From assembly GCA_002712335.1 (NCBI GenBank), contig PATI01000034.1:30574-48393 (forward strand): a stretch of 17,820 nucleotides of DNA. Direction: 5' to 3'. This DNA is from Rhodospirillaceae bacterium (GTDB lineage: Bacteria > Pseudomonadota > Alphaproteobacteria > MPNO01 > UBA2964). Under the pieces are notes generated by a model. It searched no databases and had not been told where the DNA came from. It saw only the letters and a program-made list of their open reading frames with translations. Position numbers and translations under genes: made by a program. Shown here in pieces: positions 1 through 8,349 of the stretch (position 1 is the stretch's first letter; each line of letters opens with the position of its first letter).

Positions 1-1137
1 TGTGAGTCAAAAATTACCTATATTGATGGAGACAAAGGAATACTGCTTCACCGTGGTTATCCAATAGAGCAACTCGCTGAAAACAGTGACTTTTTAGAGG
101 TCTGCTATTTGCTCCTCTATGGAGAACTTCCAAAACAAAAACAAAAAACGGAATTTGATCGTGCTATTACCTTGCACACTATGTTGCACGAACAAATTAC
201 TAATTTTTACCGAGGGTTCAGGAGAGATGCACATCCAATGGCTATCATGTGTGGCGTGGTTGGAGCGCTTTCCGCTTTTTATCATGATAGTACGGACATA
301 TCAGACCCTCATCAACGAATGGTGGCCTCTTACCGTATGGTTGCAAAAATGCCTACTATTGCGGGTTGGGCATATAAATATTCATTGGGGCAACCATTTA
401 TATACCCTCGAAACGACCTAGGGTTTTCTGAAAATTTTCTTCATATGATGTTTGCTACACCATGCGAGGAATACAAAATTAACCCTGTAATAGCCAAAGC
501 TATGGACCGAATCCTTATATTACACGCGGATCACGAACAGAATGCTTCTACATCAACAGTTCGACTTGCAGGTTCAAGTGGAGCAAATCCATTTGCCTGT
601 ATCTCCGCCGGTATTGCAAGTCTTTGGGGACCTGCACATGGGGGCGCTAACGAAGCCGTTTTAAATATGCTCAATGAAATAGGGAACAAGGATAATATCG
701 CCGACTATATCAAAAAGGCTAAAGATCCTAATGATCCCTTTCGTATAATGGGTTTTGGCCACCGGGTATATAAAAACTTCGACCCAAGAGCAAAAATCAT
801 GAGGGAAACATGCCACTCCGTTCTGGATGAGCTCGACATTCGCGAAGAACCACTTTTAGATCTTGCCATGGAACTCGAACGAATAGCTCTAGAAGATGAA
901 TACTTTGTAAGTCGTAAATTATATCCAAATGTAGATTTTTATTCAGGAATTATTTTTCAAGCTTTAGGAATTCCAACAACAATGTTTACCGTACTCTTTG
1001 CCGTAGCACGAACTGTAGGCTGGATTGCCCAATGGAATGAGATGATTGAAGATCCTAATCAAAAAATTGGTAGACCTAGACAACTTTATACCGGCGCAGC
1101 ACAACGGGACCATATTCCAATTTCGAAGAGGGGTTAG
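1..1137 (+). CDS. gltA: Citrate synthase, 5' end cut by the window edge
   Basis: Citrate synthase condenses oxaloacetate and acetyl-CoA to citrate in the cytoplasm, the entry step of the TCA cycle. The frame is open from base 1, so the gene starts outside the window; 378 residues are present against about 430 for the hexameric Gram-negative type, so roughly 50 N-terminal residues are missing. The first visible residues ([20 protein letters not shown]) match the conserved N-terminal core. The active-site residues can be seen: His in GPAHGG (codon 637-639), His in FGHRVY (760-762) and Asp in NVDFYSG (934-936). The TTG at 109 is internal to conserved sequence and is not a start. The gene ends with TAG at 1135-1137 and converges on lpxB. 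Its promoter lies outside the window. A paralogous methylcitrate synthase is less likely given the long GltA-type sequence. Confidence 0.96.
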   Translation, partial: CESKITYIDGDKGILLHRGYPIEQLAENSDFLEVCYLLLYGELPKQKQKTEFDRAITLHTMLHEQITNFYRGFRRDAHPMAIMCGVVGALSAFYHDSTDISDPHQRMVASYRMVAKMPTIAGWAYKYSLGQPFIYPRNDLGFSENFLHMMFATPCEEYKINPVIAKAMDRILILHADHEQNASTSTVRLAGSSGANPFACISAGIASLWGPAHGGANEAVLNMLNEIGNKDNIADYIKKAKDPNDPFRIMGFGHRVYKNFDPRAKIMRETCHSVLDELDIREEPLLDLAMELERIALEDEYFVSRKLYPNVDFYSGIIFQALGIPTTMFTVLFAVARTVGWIAQWNEMIEDPNQKIGRPRQLYTGAAQRDHIPISKRG

Positions 1138-1165
1138 AAAAAGGTCAACCCCAATTTCAAAAAGG
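1117..1165 (+). repeat. Imperfect 15-bp direct repeat at the gltA 3' end
   Basis: CCAATTTCGAAGAGG (1117-1131) recurs as CCAATTTCAAAAAGG (1151-1165), with 13 of 15 bases identical and a 34-base period. Both copies read Pro-Ile-Ser-Lys-Arg; the first is the C-terminus of citrate synthase, the second lies just past the stop codon in another frame. The two differences are at synonymous positions. Confidence 0.6.
1130..1152. terminator. Weak inverted repeat between convergent gltA and lpxB
   Basis: GGGGTT (1130-1135) and AACCCC (1147-1152) form a 6-bp stem with an 11-base loop, overlapping the gltA stop codon. A second, AT-only hairpin (AGAAT/ATTCT, 1169-1180) sits at the lpxB stop and, on the minus strand, is followed shortly by five T. 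Neither has the classical GC stem plus T run, so a shared bidirectional terminator in this 42-bp gap is only a suggestion from position. Confidence 0.3.
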
Positions 1166-1179
1166 ACAGAATAAATTCT

Positions 1180-2370
1180 CTATTTTACCAGTGATAAAAT
1201 AGTTTCTGCTGCAGCGTTACTGGGTAATTTTTTTTCTAGACGCAATAAATTTAATGCCTTGGTAGCACCATCTTGTTGATTTTGATAAGCGTCATGATCA
1301 GTTAGTAAATCTTGAAGTGCGGCAGAAAGATTTTTACCTGAACATTTTTCTTGAATAAATTCAGGTGTTACTTCACGGTCCAATAAAATATTTATAAGGT
1401 TAAAATATCTTACCTTTATTAAAAACCTAGCAATCAAAGAAGTCATTGGATTAACTCTGTATGCGATTACACATGGAACTCGAATTAATCCTAATTCTAG
1501 AGAAACTGTACCGGATGCAGCTAAAGCGATATTGGATGCTGCCATAGAATCAAATCTACAATTTTGACTATCAACCAAAGTAACATTTATATCCCAATCT
1601 TTTACAATTTTCCAAACTTCGTCTTTTAAAATTGGAAGAGTTGGTATAACCACATTTAACTTTGGAAATCTTAGTTTTAATAACAATACTGCCGCACCAA
1701 AGGGCTTTAAGTGACGCCGTACCTCTCCCAGCCGACTACCTGGCAACACGCAAATAAGTGGGGCTTTAAAATCAATATTATATTTTTTACGAAAGCTGGG
1801 ACCATCAATTTTTTCTATATCCGACTCGATCACAGCATGTCCTATGAAGGTAGATGGCAAGCCATTGGGTATAAAGTAGGAAGGCTCGAAGGGTAAAAGT
1901 GTTAATAGGTGATCAAATTCTTTTGCAAACTTTTTAACTCTTCCACTCCGCCAAGCCCAAACACTGGGTGCAACGTAGTGAACTTTCTTTGTTTTGATAT
2001 TGGTTTTGTTCAAACGTTTTAGAACCCTAAGACAAAAACCCGGAGAATCAATTGTAATTAAAACATCTGGTGAATAACCTTCCACCGCATTTACTGTAGC
2101 AGAAATCAATTGACGTAATTTTAAAATCTTTGGGATGATTTCTGCCAACCCCATTAAAGAAATGTCGTGAATAGGAAAAAGACTATTCAGCCCCTCTTTC
2201 TCCATATTTTCCCCGCCAATGCCTAAAAATTCTACATCTCCTTGTGTTTGACTTTTCAGAGCCGCCATCAATCTTCCTCCTAATAAGTCACCAGAAGGTT
2301 CTCCAGCAATCAAGAAAATCCGGATGGCAGACGATTTCTTATCGATATTGCTATGGTCAGAACTACTCAA
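1180..2370 (-). CDS. lpxB: Lipid-A-disaccharide synthase LpxB
   Basis: LpxB joins UDP-2,3-diacylglucosamine and its hydrolysis product 2,3-diacylglucosamine 1-phosphate (lipid X) into the lipid A disaccharide, releasing UDP at the inner-membrane surface (GT19 family). At 396 residues it is close to the E. coli length of 382. Visible signatures are AGEPSGD (residues 22-28), TIDSPGF (106-112), HYVAPSVWAWR (131-141), FIGHAV (175-180) and LPGSRLGEV (209-217). The start is TTG at 2370: it has AAAGG 8 bases upstream, the reading frame has no ATG or GTG before the conserved IFLIAGEPSGD, and it lies 11 bases after the lpxI stop. A TTG start may lower expression relative to neighbours. It is the last gene of the minus-strand cluster. 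Confidence 0.95.
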   Translation of the reverse strand: MSSSDHSNIDKKSSAIRIFLIAGEPSGDLLGGRLMAALKSQTQGDVEFLGIGGENMEKEGLNSLFPIHDISLMGLAEIIPKILKLRQLISATVNAVEGYSPDVLITIDSPGFCLRVLKRLNKTNIKTKKVHYVAPSVWAWRSGRVKKFAKEFDHLLTLLPFEPSYFIPNGLPSTFIGHAVIESDIEKIDGPSFRKKYNIDFKAPLICVLPGSRLGEVRRHLKPFGAAVLLLKLRFPKLNVVIPTLPILKDEVWKIVKDWDINVTLVDSQNCRFDSMAASNIALAASGTVSLELGLIRVPCVIAYRVNPMTSLIARFLIKVRYFNLINILLDREVTPEFIQEKCSGKNLSAALQDLLTDHDAYQNQQDGATKALNLLRLEKKLPSNAAAETILSLVK

Positions 2371-2381
2371 GTCGTTAACCT

Positions 2382-3188
2382 TTAAACTCCGTACAAATAC
2401 AAACCTAATTTATCCACCAAACGAACAACTTCCTCTTCATCTATTACTAAAACACCATCAGCCTGAACGGCTATTCCAGAAAGACCAATTCTATAGGCAA
2501 GTTCAACCGTTTCAGGACCAATAGTTGGCATATCTATTCTTAATTCTTGTCTTGGCTTAGGCGCTTTAACCAACACGGAATGATTCCCGTTACTAAGAAA
2601 AGGCTTGCACCTCCGAAGCATTTCATTTGTGCCTTCTGCAGCCTCTATTGCTATTACAATTCCTTCTTCTAAAATTAAGGCTTGGCCTATGTCATTTTCT
2701 CCAATTTTACGAATAACATTTATACCCCTTTGAATATCCTTCAGGTCCCCTTCAGAAGGCGATATTTTTCCATAAGCCCCAGATCTCGAAACAATATTTT
2801 CAAGTAAGGAGTTTGGTGAGATGATTTCAAACCCCTCATTTTCAAGTTCCTTTAAAACTGTCGATAAAATTGAATCGTCGCCAAACCAAGACAAACCCAA
2901 ACGGGTCAAAAATGCTGCACCCCTTTTATCTGGACGCAGGTCCTTTAAGTTAGGCCTCTTAACGGTCCCAGCAAACACTAACTGCTGCACCTTGTTTTGA
3001 CGAAGATAATCTAGGTTTGCGCCCCATTGAGCGAGCATTATCCATTTATCAGGCTCAGGAGTTAAATTTTTTTTAACTTCACCCTGGATAGCCAGAAATA
3101 GAACCTCACGACCCACAGCATTACAGGCTTCCCTCAGCAAAGAGGGTAAACTGCCACCGCCAGCTACAATTGCAAGTTTAGGTGCCAT
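2382..3188 (-). CDS. lpxI: UDP-2,3-diacylglucosamine pyrophosphatase LpxI
   Basis: LpxI hydrolyses UDP-2,3-diacylglucosamine to lipid X, supplying one of the two LpxB substrates. It is the alphaproteobacterial, non-homologous replacement for LpxH (formerly DUF1009). The 268 residues cover the whole family: the N-terminal LAIVAGGGSLP (5-15), the central IAIEAAEGTNEML (179-191) and the C-terminal KAPKPRQELRIDMPTIGPET (208-227). Asp219 in RIDMPTIG probably matches the catalytic Asp225 of the Caulobacter enzyme; I place it by motif, not by alignment. The ATG start (3186-3188) lies inside the end of lpxA (11-base overlap), so translation is probably coupled. The product directly precedes LpxB in both pathway and gene order. 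LpxH signatures (metallophosphoesterase histidines) are absent. Confidence 0.95.
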   Translation of the reverse strand: MAPKLAIVAGGGSLPSLLREACNAVGREVLFLAIQGEVKKNLTPEPDKWIMLAQWGANLDYLRQNKVQQLVFAGTVKRPNLKDLRPDKRGAAFLTRLGLSWFGDDSILSTVLKELENEGFEIISPNSLLENIVSRSGAYGKISPSEGDLKDIQRGINVIRKIGENDIGQALILEEGIVIAIEAAEGTNEMLRRCKPFLSNGNHSVLVKAPKPRQELRIDMPTIGPETVELAYRIGLSGIAVQADGVLVIDEEEVVRLVDKLGLYLYGV

Positions 3189-3978
3189 GCTCCGTACGCG
3201 GCTGACAGATTGAACGACTTGATTCTCCGCGAATAAAGTCTACGATCTCCATAACAGCTTCATTTTCCTTATACATTTCTGATACATCGACGAGCCTTTC
3301 GGACATGGAACCTTCTTCGGCAAATAATAAACGATAAGCCTTTCTTAAATCTGCAATTTCACTGCGCGAAAATCCTCTACGACGAATTCCTACAACATTT
3401 AAACCCGCTAATCGAGCCCGGTTGCCAAGTACCGAGCCATAAGGAATAACATCCTGCTCCACTCCGGACATGCCTCCAATCATTGCATGGCAACCTATTC
3501 TCACAAACTGATGGACCGCGCAAAGACCACCTAATATAGCGTAATCTTCTACAACTACGTGCCCTGCCACTGTGGCATTATTGGCAAATATAACGTGATT
3601 ACCAATAACACCGTCATGTGCTACATGCGAACCCACCATAAATAAACAGTTATTTCCAATTTGAGTAACCATTCCTCCCCCTTCGGTCCCCGGATTCATG
3701 GTAACATGCTCGCGAATTATATTATTAGCTCCAATTAATAGCTTTGAAGGCTCGCCCTTAAATTTCATATCCTGAGGGGGGTGTCCGATGGAAGCGAACG
3801 GATAAATATGTGTATTCGCGCCAATAGATGTATTGCCGGCTACAACAGCATGAGACACCAAACGGCAGCCATCACCAATAATGACGTTGGCACCTACGCT
3901 GCAATAAGGTCCGATGATGACATTTTCACCTAGTTTAGAATCTGGTTCTACGATAGCTGTCGGATGAACTTCAACCAT
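3178..3978 (-). CDS. lpxA: UDP-N-acetylglucosamine O-acyltransferase LpxA
   Basis: LpxA transfers a 3-hydroxyacyl chain from acyl carrier protein to the 3-OH of UDP-GlcNAc, the first step of lipid A synthesis. It is a cytoplasmic trimer. The 266 residues (E. coli 262) show an N-terminal left-handed beta-helix built of hexapeptide repeats (about 1-185, for example IIGPYCSVGANVIIG) and a helical C-terminal domain (about 195-255). The catalytic base is His121 in SHVAHDGVIG, matching E. coli His125. Gly169 in MIGGMSGV falls at the position of E. coli Gly173, the hydrocarbon ruler that permits a C14 chain (inferred by constant offset). The ATG at 3976-3978 lies 4 bases after the fabZ stop, and the 3' end overlaps lpxI by 11 bases. 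The tail after residue 255 is poorly conserved. Confidence 0.97.
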   Translation of the reverse strand: MVEVHPTAIVEPDSKLGENVIIGPYCSVGANVIIGDGCRLVSHAVVAGNTSIGANTHIYPFASIGHPPQDMKFKGEPSKLLIGANNIIREHVTMNPGTEGGGMVTQIGNNCLFMVGSHVAHDGVIGNHVIFANNATVAGHVVVEDYAILGGLCAVHQFVRIGCHAMIGGMSGVEQDVIPYGSVLGNRARLAGLNVVGIRRRGFSRSEIADLRKAYRLLFAEEGSMSERLVDVSEMYKENEAVMEIVDFIRGESSRSICQPRTEHGT

Positions 3979-3982
3979 ATTT

Positions 3983-4450
3983 TTAATTATCCATAATCAT
4001 TGCAGTATATTTTGCTTCAGCAACAACAGTTTCCTTAACTTTAGCCTCAGAATTAAATTTCCAGACATTACCTCGACATGAGTGTTTAGATACATGGATT
4101 TGTAACTGATCACCAGGTATAACGGGCTTTCTGAATCGCGCATTTTCTATCGACATAAAATAAACGAGTTTACCCTCAGACGAACTTCCTAAAGTATCAA
4201 CAACAAGCGCCGCCGAAGTCTGCGCCATGGCTTCTATAATTAATACACCCGGGAAGATGGGCTTTGAGGGGAAATGCCCCTGAAAGCAGGGCTCATTAGC
4301 TGTAACGTTTTTAATTCCAACAGCACTTTCACCGGGAATGATATTTACCATCCTATCAATCATCAGAAATGGGTACCTATGAGGTAGGAGCTCTAGAATA
4401 CGATCAATATCTACTTCACTTTGTTCACCTAATTTTTCGACACTATCCAT
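3983..4450 (-). CDS. fabZ: 3-hydroxyacyl-ACP dehydratase FabZ
   Basis: FabZ dehydrates (3R)-hydroxyacyl-ACP in fatty acid elongation. It competes with LpxA and LpxD for hydroxymyristoyl-ACP, which explains its place between their genes. The single hot-dog domain has 155 residues, a normal length. Conserved sequence starts at [13 protein letters not shown] (22-34), and the active-site pair is His59 in FQGHFPSKP and Glu73 in [13 protein letters not shown]. The ATG start at 4448-4450 overlaps the end of lpxD by 8 bases. The N-terminal 15 residues are an acidic extension that is not conserved. The FabA isomerase is unlikely: the order and the GHFP...PGVL..EAMAQ pattern are those of FabZ. Confidence 0.96.
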   Translation of the reverse strand: MDSVEKLGEQSEVDIDRILELLPHRYPFLMIDRMVNIIPGESAVGIKNVTANEPCFQGHFPSKPIFPGVLIIEAMAQTSAALVVDTLGSSSEGKLVYFMSIENARFRKPVIPGDQLQIHVSKHSCRGNVWKFNSEAKVKETVVAEAKYTAMIMDN

Positions 4451-5477
4451 TTTTTTTTACTTTCTTACGCCCCATTGAACGCAACATTGCTGCTTGATAA
4501 GCCCATTGTTTCATTGGTACAGCTGGCGACCCACCATAACGTTTTCCGGCTTTCAAATCATTCATTACCCCTGATTGTGCAGCAATTTGGACGCCATCAC
4601 CAATTTTCAGGTGTCCCGCGATGCCGACCTGGCCCCCAACTAATACATTATCACCAAGGTGTGTACTTCCAGCAATTCCGACTTGTGCTACTATCACGCA
4701 ACCATTTCCTATAACTACGTTGTGTCCAATTTGAACTAAATTATCAATTCTACAACCATTTCCAATAATGGTGTCAGATGCACTTCCTCTATCAATAGTT
4801 GAGTTAGCTCCTATTTCAGTATTATCTCCGACGATTACTCTTCCTAATTGGGGAACCGTCAAATGACCATCTACAGAAGAAGCAAAACCAAAACCTTGTT
4901 CTCCTATTCGAGATCCAGCAAAAATACTTACCCCACAACCGACTATAGCATATTGGATCGAAACGGCTGGTCCTAGGTGGCAGCCATCACCAAGAATAAC
5001 GCCATCACCTATCACGGAATTCGGACCTAATTTACAGTCAGCACCAACATGGGCACCTTGCCCGATAAATACACCGGGTGAAATAATCGTGTTAGCGCCA
5101 ATAGTGGCAGACTTACTAATTAACCCGTCTTGTTCTTGATCGGAACTCTTCCCCTGTTCTGGATATAAATAATTTGTAATTTTTGCAAATGCTAAATATG
5201 GCTCGGTAGATAACAATAATATCATACCCTCTGGCGCATTCTTTGCTTGGTCTGGGTGAACTACACAGGCACCAGCGGTACTATTTTTAAATTCTTCAAT
5301 GTAAAGCCTATTATCCAAAAAGCTGATTTCATCGGGGCCAGCGCTTCCAATGGGGCTGACACCTTTTACGATTTTACTTTGGGTATCCTTTTTTAATATT
5401 TCTGCATTCGAAATACCTGCCAACTCTCCGACGGTACAAGGTCCGATTGATTTAAAAAACCGGCTATCCGGCATCAC
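4443..5477 (-). CDS. lpxD: UDP-3-O-acylglucosamine N-acyltransferase LpxD
   Basis: LpxD adds the second hydroxyacyl chain, to the 2-amino group of UDP-3-O-acyl-glucosamine, the third step of lipid A synthesis. Its 344 residues match the family (E. coli 341). Residues 10-110 form the N-terminal uridine-binding domain; about 120-310 is a hexapeptide left-handed beta-helix ([20 protein letters not shown]); a helical tail ends in a very basic stretch (GRKKVKKNG). His252 in [10 protein letters not shown] matches the catalytic His239 of E. coli. The start is GTG at 5477, which overlaps the ompH stop by one base, or the ATG that follows it immediately (5472-5474). An AAGGA lies 7 bases before the GTG and 10 before the ATG, which slightly favours GTG. 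The two choices differ by one residue. Confidence 0.95.
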   Translation of the reverse strand: MMPDSRFFKSIGPCTVGELAGISNAEILKKDTQSKIVKGVSPIGSAGPDEISFLDNRLYIEEFKNSTAGACVVHPDQAKNAPEGMILLLSTEPYLAFAKITNYLYPEQGKSSDQEQDGLISKSATIGANTIISPGVFIGQGAHVGADCKLGPNSVIGDGVILGDGCHLGPAVSIQYAIVGCGVSIFAGSRIGEQGFGFASSVDGHLTVPQLGRVIVGDNTEIGANSTIDRGSASDTIIGNGCRIDNLVQIGHNVVIGNGCVIVAQVGIAGSTHLGDNVLVGGQVGIAGHLKIGDGVQIAAQSGVMNDLKAGKRYGGSPAVPMKQWAYQAAMLRSMGRKKVKKNG

Positions 5478-6040
5478 TAATTATTCCTTAATTTTTTAGC
5501 CTTGGGTATAACCACTTTAACTTTTGGCAAACGTTTGTTTAACCTTTTGGTAACTTCTTCAGTAATATCTGAGGTTTCTTCATAAAATATTACTAGCCTT
5601 TTGGGTATCACAAATTTTAGGGATTTCTCTTGTGCAATTTGCATTGTAATTCCATTCATAGTTTTATGAACTTCCCGCATAGAGTTTGCCAATGCCCGAT
5701 CAAACATCCGGTTAACTATTTGGACCTCACGCTGCGTATTCCTGACCTTTTTTTGGAATGTTTTTAGCTTTTTTGAGTAGCCTTCCGGCATAATAGCTCT
5801 TTGTTTTTGCAATTCTCGTTTTTGGTTTTGTAAATTTAATTCCGTTTTTTTAAATTTAGCTCGATAAACTTTTTTCAATTTTTCCATTTGAGGCCTGATG
5901 GAACGGGCGGCCGCAGAATTTTTTATTACTTTCTGGATATCAATTACACCAATTGGGATAGTCTGTGCGAATAAAGGGCCAAAGGATATACAACTGAAAA
6001 CTAGGCAAGACCCAAGTATAGTTTTTGAAATGTTTTTCAT
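5477..6040 (-). CDS. OmpH/Skp-family periplasmic chaperone
   Basis: Skp-like chaperones hold unfolded outer-membrane proteins in the periplasm for delivery to BamA, encoded just upstream. Residues 1-25 form a Sec signal peptide with hydrophobic core and a likely cut after LFA. The mature part opens with IPIGVIDIQKVIKNS, the beta-strand/helix start typical of OmpH, then a long charged coiled-coil region (about 50-130: KLKKVYRAKFKKTELNLQNQ and onward) and the closing strand LKFVIPKRLVIFYE followed by DITEEVTKRLNKRLP. Length 187 is usual. It is unusually basic: about 40 Lys/Arg against 14 Asp/Glu in the mature chain. ATG at 6038-6040, 8 bases from the bamA stop with TAGGT upstream. Its 3' end touches the lpxD start. 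Family assignment is firm; sequence identity to E. coli Skp is low. Confidence 0.85.
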   Translation of the reverse strand: MKNISKTILGSCLVFSCISFGPLFAQTIPIGVIDIQKVIKNSAAARSIRPQMEKLKKVYRAKFKKTELNLQNQKRELQKQRAIMPEGYSKKLKTFQKKVRNTQREVQIVNRMFDRALANSMREVHKTMNGITMQIAQEKSLKFVIPKRLVIFYEETSDITEEVTKRLNKRLPKVKVVIPKAKKLRNN

Positions 6041-6048
6041 TTTAAGAC

Positions 6049-8349
6049 CTAAAACCTTGCACCTATATCAAAGCGAATTAATTCAGTTTTATCAAAATCT
6101 TTCTTCAATATTGGTTGACTAATATCTATTGCTAATGGACCAAGAGGAGATTTCCAAGAAATTCCAAAACCTACAGAAGCTCGCAATGAATTATCCTCAT
6201 TAATACTCGCATTTGTCGATTCCGAATTTGTTAATGATCCAATATCCGAAAACAATCTACCCTTTACACCAAACTCATTTGGCAAACCAAGAGGAAACAT
6301 TAATTGAGCTGTGCCCGCCAACATAAACTTTCCCCCGATAGAATCACCAGTGGCCTTATCTCTTGGCCCAACTCCGGAAGCTTTAAATCCTCTCAAAGAG
6401 GAACCACCCAAGAAGAACCGGTCTACAATTCGAATATCTTCCCCCAAGCCAATAATATAACCGCCTTGGATGCCTAGGCTTCCCGTTATTTTCTCGCTTA
6501 AGGGGAAATACTGCTTCGTTCTAAAATTCGTTTTAAAAAATTTAACACTCCCGCCTAAGCCCGCTAATGAAGTAGTGAAACGTCCTATAGTTCCTTCAGT
6601 CGGTGAAAACCGATTATCAAGTGTTTCGAACGATAAGGTTTGGGATAGCTCAGATTTAACGGCAGAACCCTTTTGCTCCTGAATTGCTAGAGATGCATCA
6701 TCTTTGACGTCGGTGACCTCGTCATGACTTAATGAATATTGGAATTTTTGTTTGAGGTTATCAGAATAATCATAGCCCAATCGTAATCCTCCACCTAAAG
6801 TAGATTTTTCAAAAGAGCTTTCATCCTTCAGGTCATAGGTTTTTTTGAAGATATCTACCCCGGCTGCTAACTTACGGTTGAGAAAATATGGTTCTGTAAA
6901 AGCAATATCAACTTCTGTAGAACTAGCCCCGACTCTAGTTTTAAACAGTAAATTTTGTCCTTTCCCGAGAAGGTTTTTTTCTTGAATTCCTAATTCACCC
7001 AATGCACCACTAGTGGATGAAAATCCCGCCCCTAAAGTTACCTGCCCTGTTGAACGTTCGCTAACCTTAACATCAATTATTGTTTTATCTCTTTTGCTGC
7101 CGCGTTTCTTCTTTACCGCTACCTTTTCAAAAAATCCGAGATTACGAATTCTCTTTCGCAATTGTCGCATTTTTGAAGAATTGAATGCGTCTCCTTCTAC
7201 CAAGGGCATTTCTCGACGAATAACTGAATCAATTGTCCGAACATTTCCGGAAATATCGATTCTTTCGACAAAAACACGTGGGCCCTCTCGTATATCAAAA
7301 TTAATATTAATTTTTTTATTCTTATTATCCCGATTAACTTTTGGGCGAACTTCTACGAAACCGTAGCCAAGTTCTCCTACTACCTCGGTTAATTTTAAAA
7401 CAATTTTCTCAACGACATCAGCATTATACCAATCCCCGTCACTTGCATTTATATGACTTTTAAGTTGATTGGGACTTAAATCTCTTAACTTTGCTGTTAC
7501 ATTAATTTGACCAAACCTGTAGCGCTTGCCTTCTTCCACTGTAAAAGTGATAAAGAAGCTCTTCCTATCTGGACTTAATTCAGCTATTGCGGAAAGTACT
7601 CTAAAATCTGCGAAGCCTTTATTAAGATAAAATCTTCTTAAAAGTTCTCTATCAAAAGTTAAGCGATCAGGATCATAGCTGTCCTCTGAGGTAAGAAATC
7701 TATACCAGGCACTTTCTTTTGTCCTGATTACAGACCGAAGATCACTATCACTAAAACGTTTGTTTCCAACAAATGTTATCCGACGAATTTGAGTTTCAGG
7801 GCCTTCAGAGATTTCAAAAATGAGATCAACGCGATTTTGTGATTGCTGAATAACTTTCGGAACAACTGTCGCTGAAAATCTTCCGCTACGACGATATAAA
7901 TCAATGACCCGTTGAACGTCATTTTGTACCCTCTTGCGCGTGAATACTACTCTTGGTTTTAATTTCAGTTCATCTTGTAAAAGTTCATTTGTAATTCGTT
8001 TATTACCCTCGAAGGCTATGCGGTTGATTATTGGATTCTCAACTACCAACACAATGACCTTTGACCCTTCATTACGCACAATTACGTCAGCAAAAAGACC
8101 GGTCGAAAACAACTTTTTTAGAGCGTCATCCATTTTTTTATTTGTTATTTCTTGGCCAACACCAATAGGAATATAAGAACGAATGGTCTCTACCTCTATT
8201 CTTTGAGCCCCCTTTATTTGTATTTCCTCAGCGATCAAGCCAGTTGCCGCTAAGCTATGTTGGGTTAACGTTAAACTCAGGATCAGCCCCAAAACAAAAA
8301 ATTGAAGTCTATGAGAACATTTTACGATAAGCCGATTAAAAAATGTCAT
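6049..8349 (-). CDS. bamA: Outer-membrane protein assembly factor BamA
   Basis: BamA is the essential Omp85 insertase of the BAM complex. The 766 residues (E. coli 810) carry an N-terminal signal peptide with a long basic start and core FFVLGLILSLTLT, cleaved near residue 35. Five POTRA domains follow, about 37-105, 106-185, 186-277, 278-358 and 359-433, seen as repeated beta-alpha units such as IAFEGNKRITNELL, ITFVGNKRFSDSDL and IDISGNVRTIDSVI. A 16-strand barrel fills about 440-766. The Omp85 signature RGF lies at 653-655 in GGSSLRGFKASG, and the chain ends in a C-terminal beta signal with terminal Phe (IRFDIGARF). The ATG overlaps the rseP stop as ATGA (8346-8349), implying coupled translation. 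ompH lies 8 bases downstream. TamA is excluded by five POTRAs and the neighbours. Confidence 0.97.
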   Translation of the reverse strand: MTFFNRLIVKCSHRLQFFVLGLILSLTLTQHSLAATGLIAEEIQIKGAQRIEVETIRSYIPIGVGQEITNKKMDDALKKLFSTGLFADVIVRNEGSKVIVLVVENPIINRIAFEGNKRITNELLQDELKLKPRVVFTRKRVQNDVQRVIDLYRRSGRFSATVVPKVIQQSQNRVDLIFEISEGPETQIRRITFVGNKRFSDSDLRSVIRTKESAWYRFLTSEDSYDPDRLTFDRELLRRFYLNKGFADFRVLSAIAELSPDRKSFFITFTVEEGKRYRFGQINVTAKLRDLSPNQLKSHINASDGDWYNADVVEKIVLKLTEVVGELGYGFVEVRPKVNRDNKNKKININFDIREGPRVFVERIDISGNVRTIDSVIRREMPLVEGDAFNSSKMRQLRKRIRNLGFFEKVAVKKKRGSKRDKTIIDVKVSERSTGQVTLGAGFSSTSGALGELGIQEKNLLGKGQNLLFKTRVGASSTEVDIAFTEPYFLNRKLAAGVDIFKKTYDLKDESSFEKSTLGGGLRLGYDYSDNLKQKFQYSLSHDEVTDVKDDASLAIQEQKGSAVKSELSQTLSFETLDNRFSPTEGTIGRFTTSLAGLGGSVKFFKTNFRTKQYFPLSEKITGSLGIQGGYIIGLGEDIRIVDRFFLGGSSLRGFKASGVGPRDKATGDSIGGKFMLAGTAQLMFPLGLPNEFGVKGRLFSDIGSLTNSESTNASINEDNSLRASVGFGISWKSPLGPLAIDISQPILKKDFDKTELIRFDIGARF

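Noticed and set aside
109..1137. Start of gltA at TTG 109
   Set aside because: The same frame is open to base 1 and reads conserved citrate synthase ([13 protein letters not shown]), so the gene is cut by the edge.
4500..5100. Repeats in lpxD and lpxA as DNA repeats or CRISPR
   Set aside because: They are degenerate hexapeptide-coding repeats of the beta-helix fold.
5990..6040. OmpH as a lipoprotein (cysteine in ILGSC or LVFSC)
   Set aside because: The hydrophobic run before the first Cys is too short and Phe at -2 of the second is not a lipobox; LFA/Q fits a Sec cut better.
7013..7366. Antisense open frame in bamA
   Set aside because: Overlaps strongly conserved POTRA coding sequence, with no start context.
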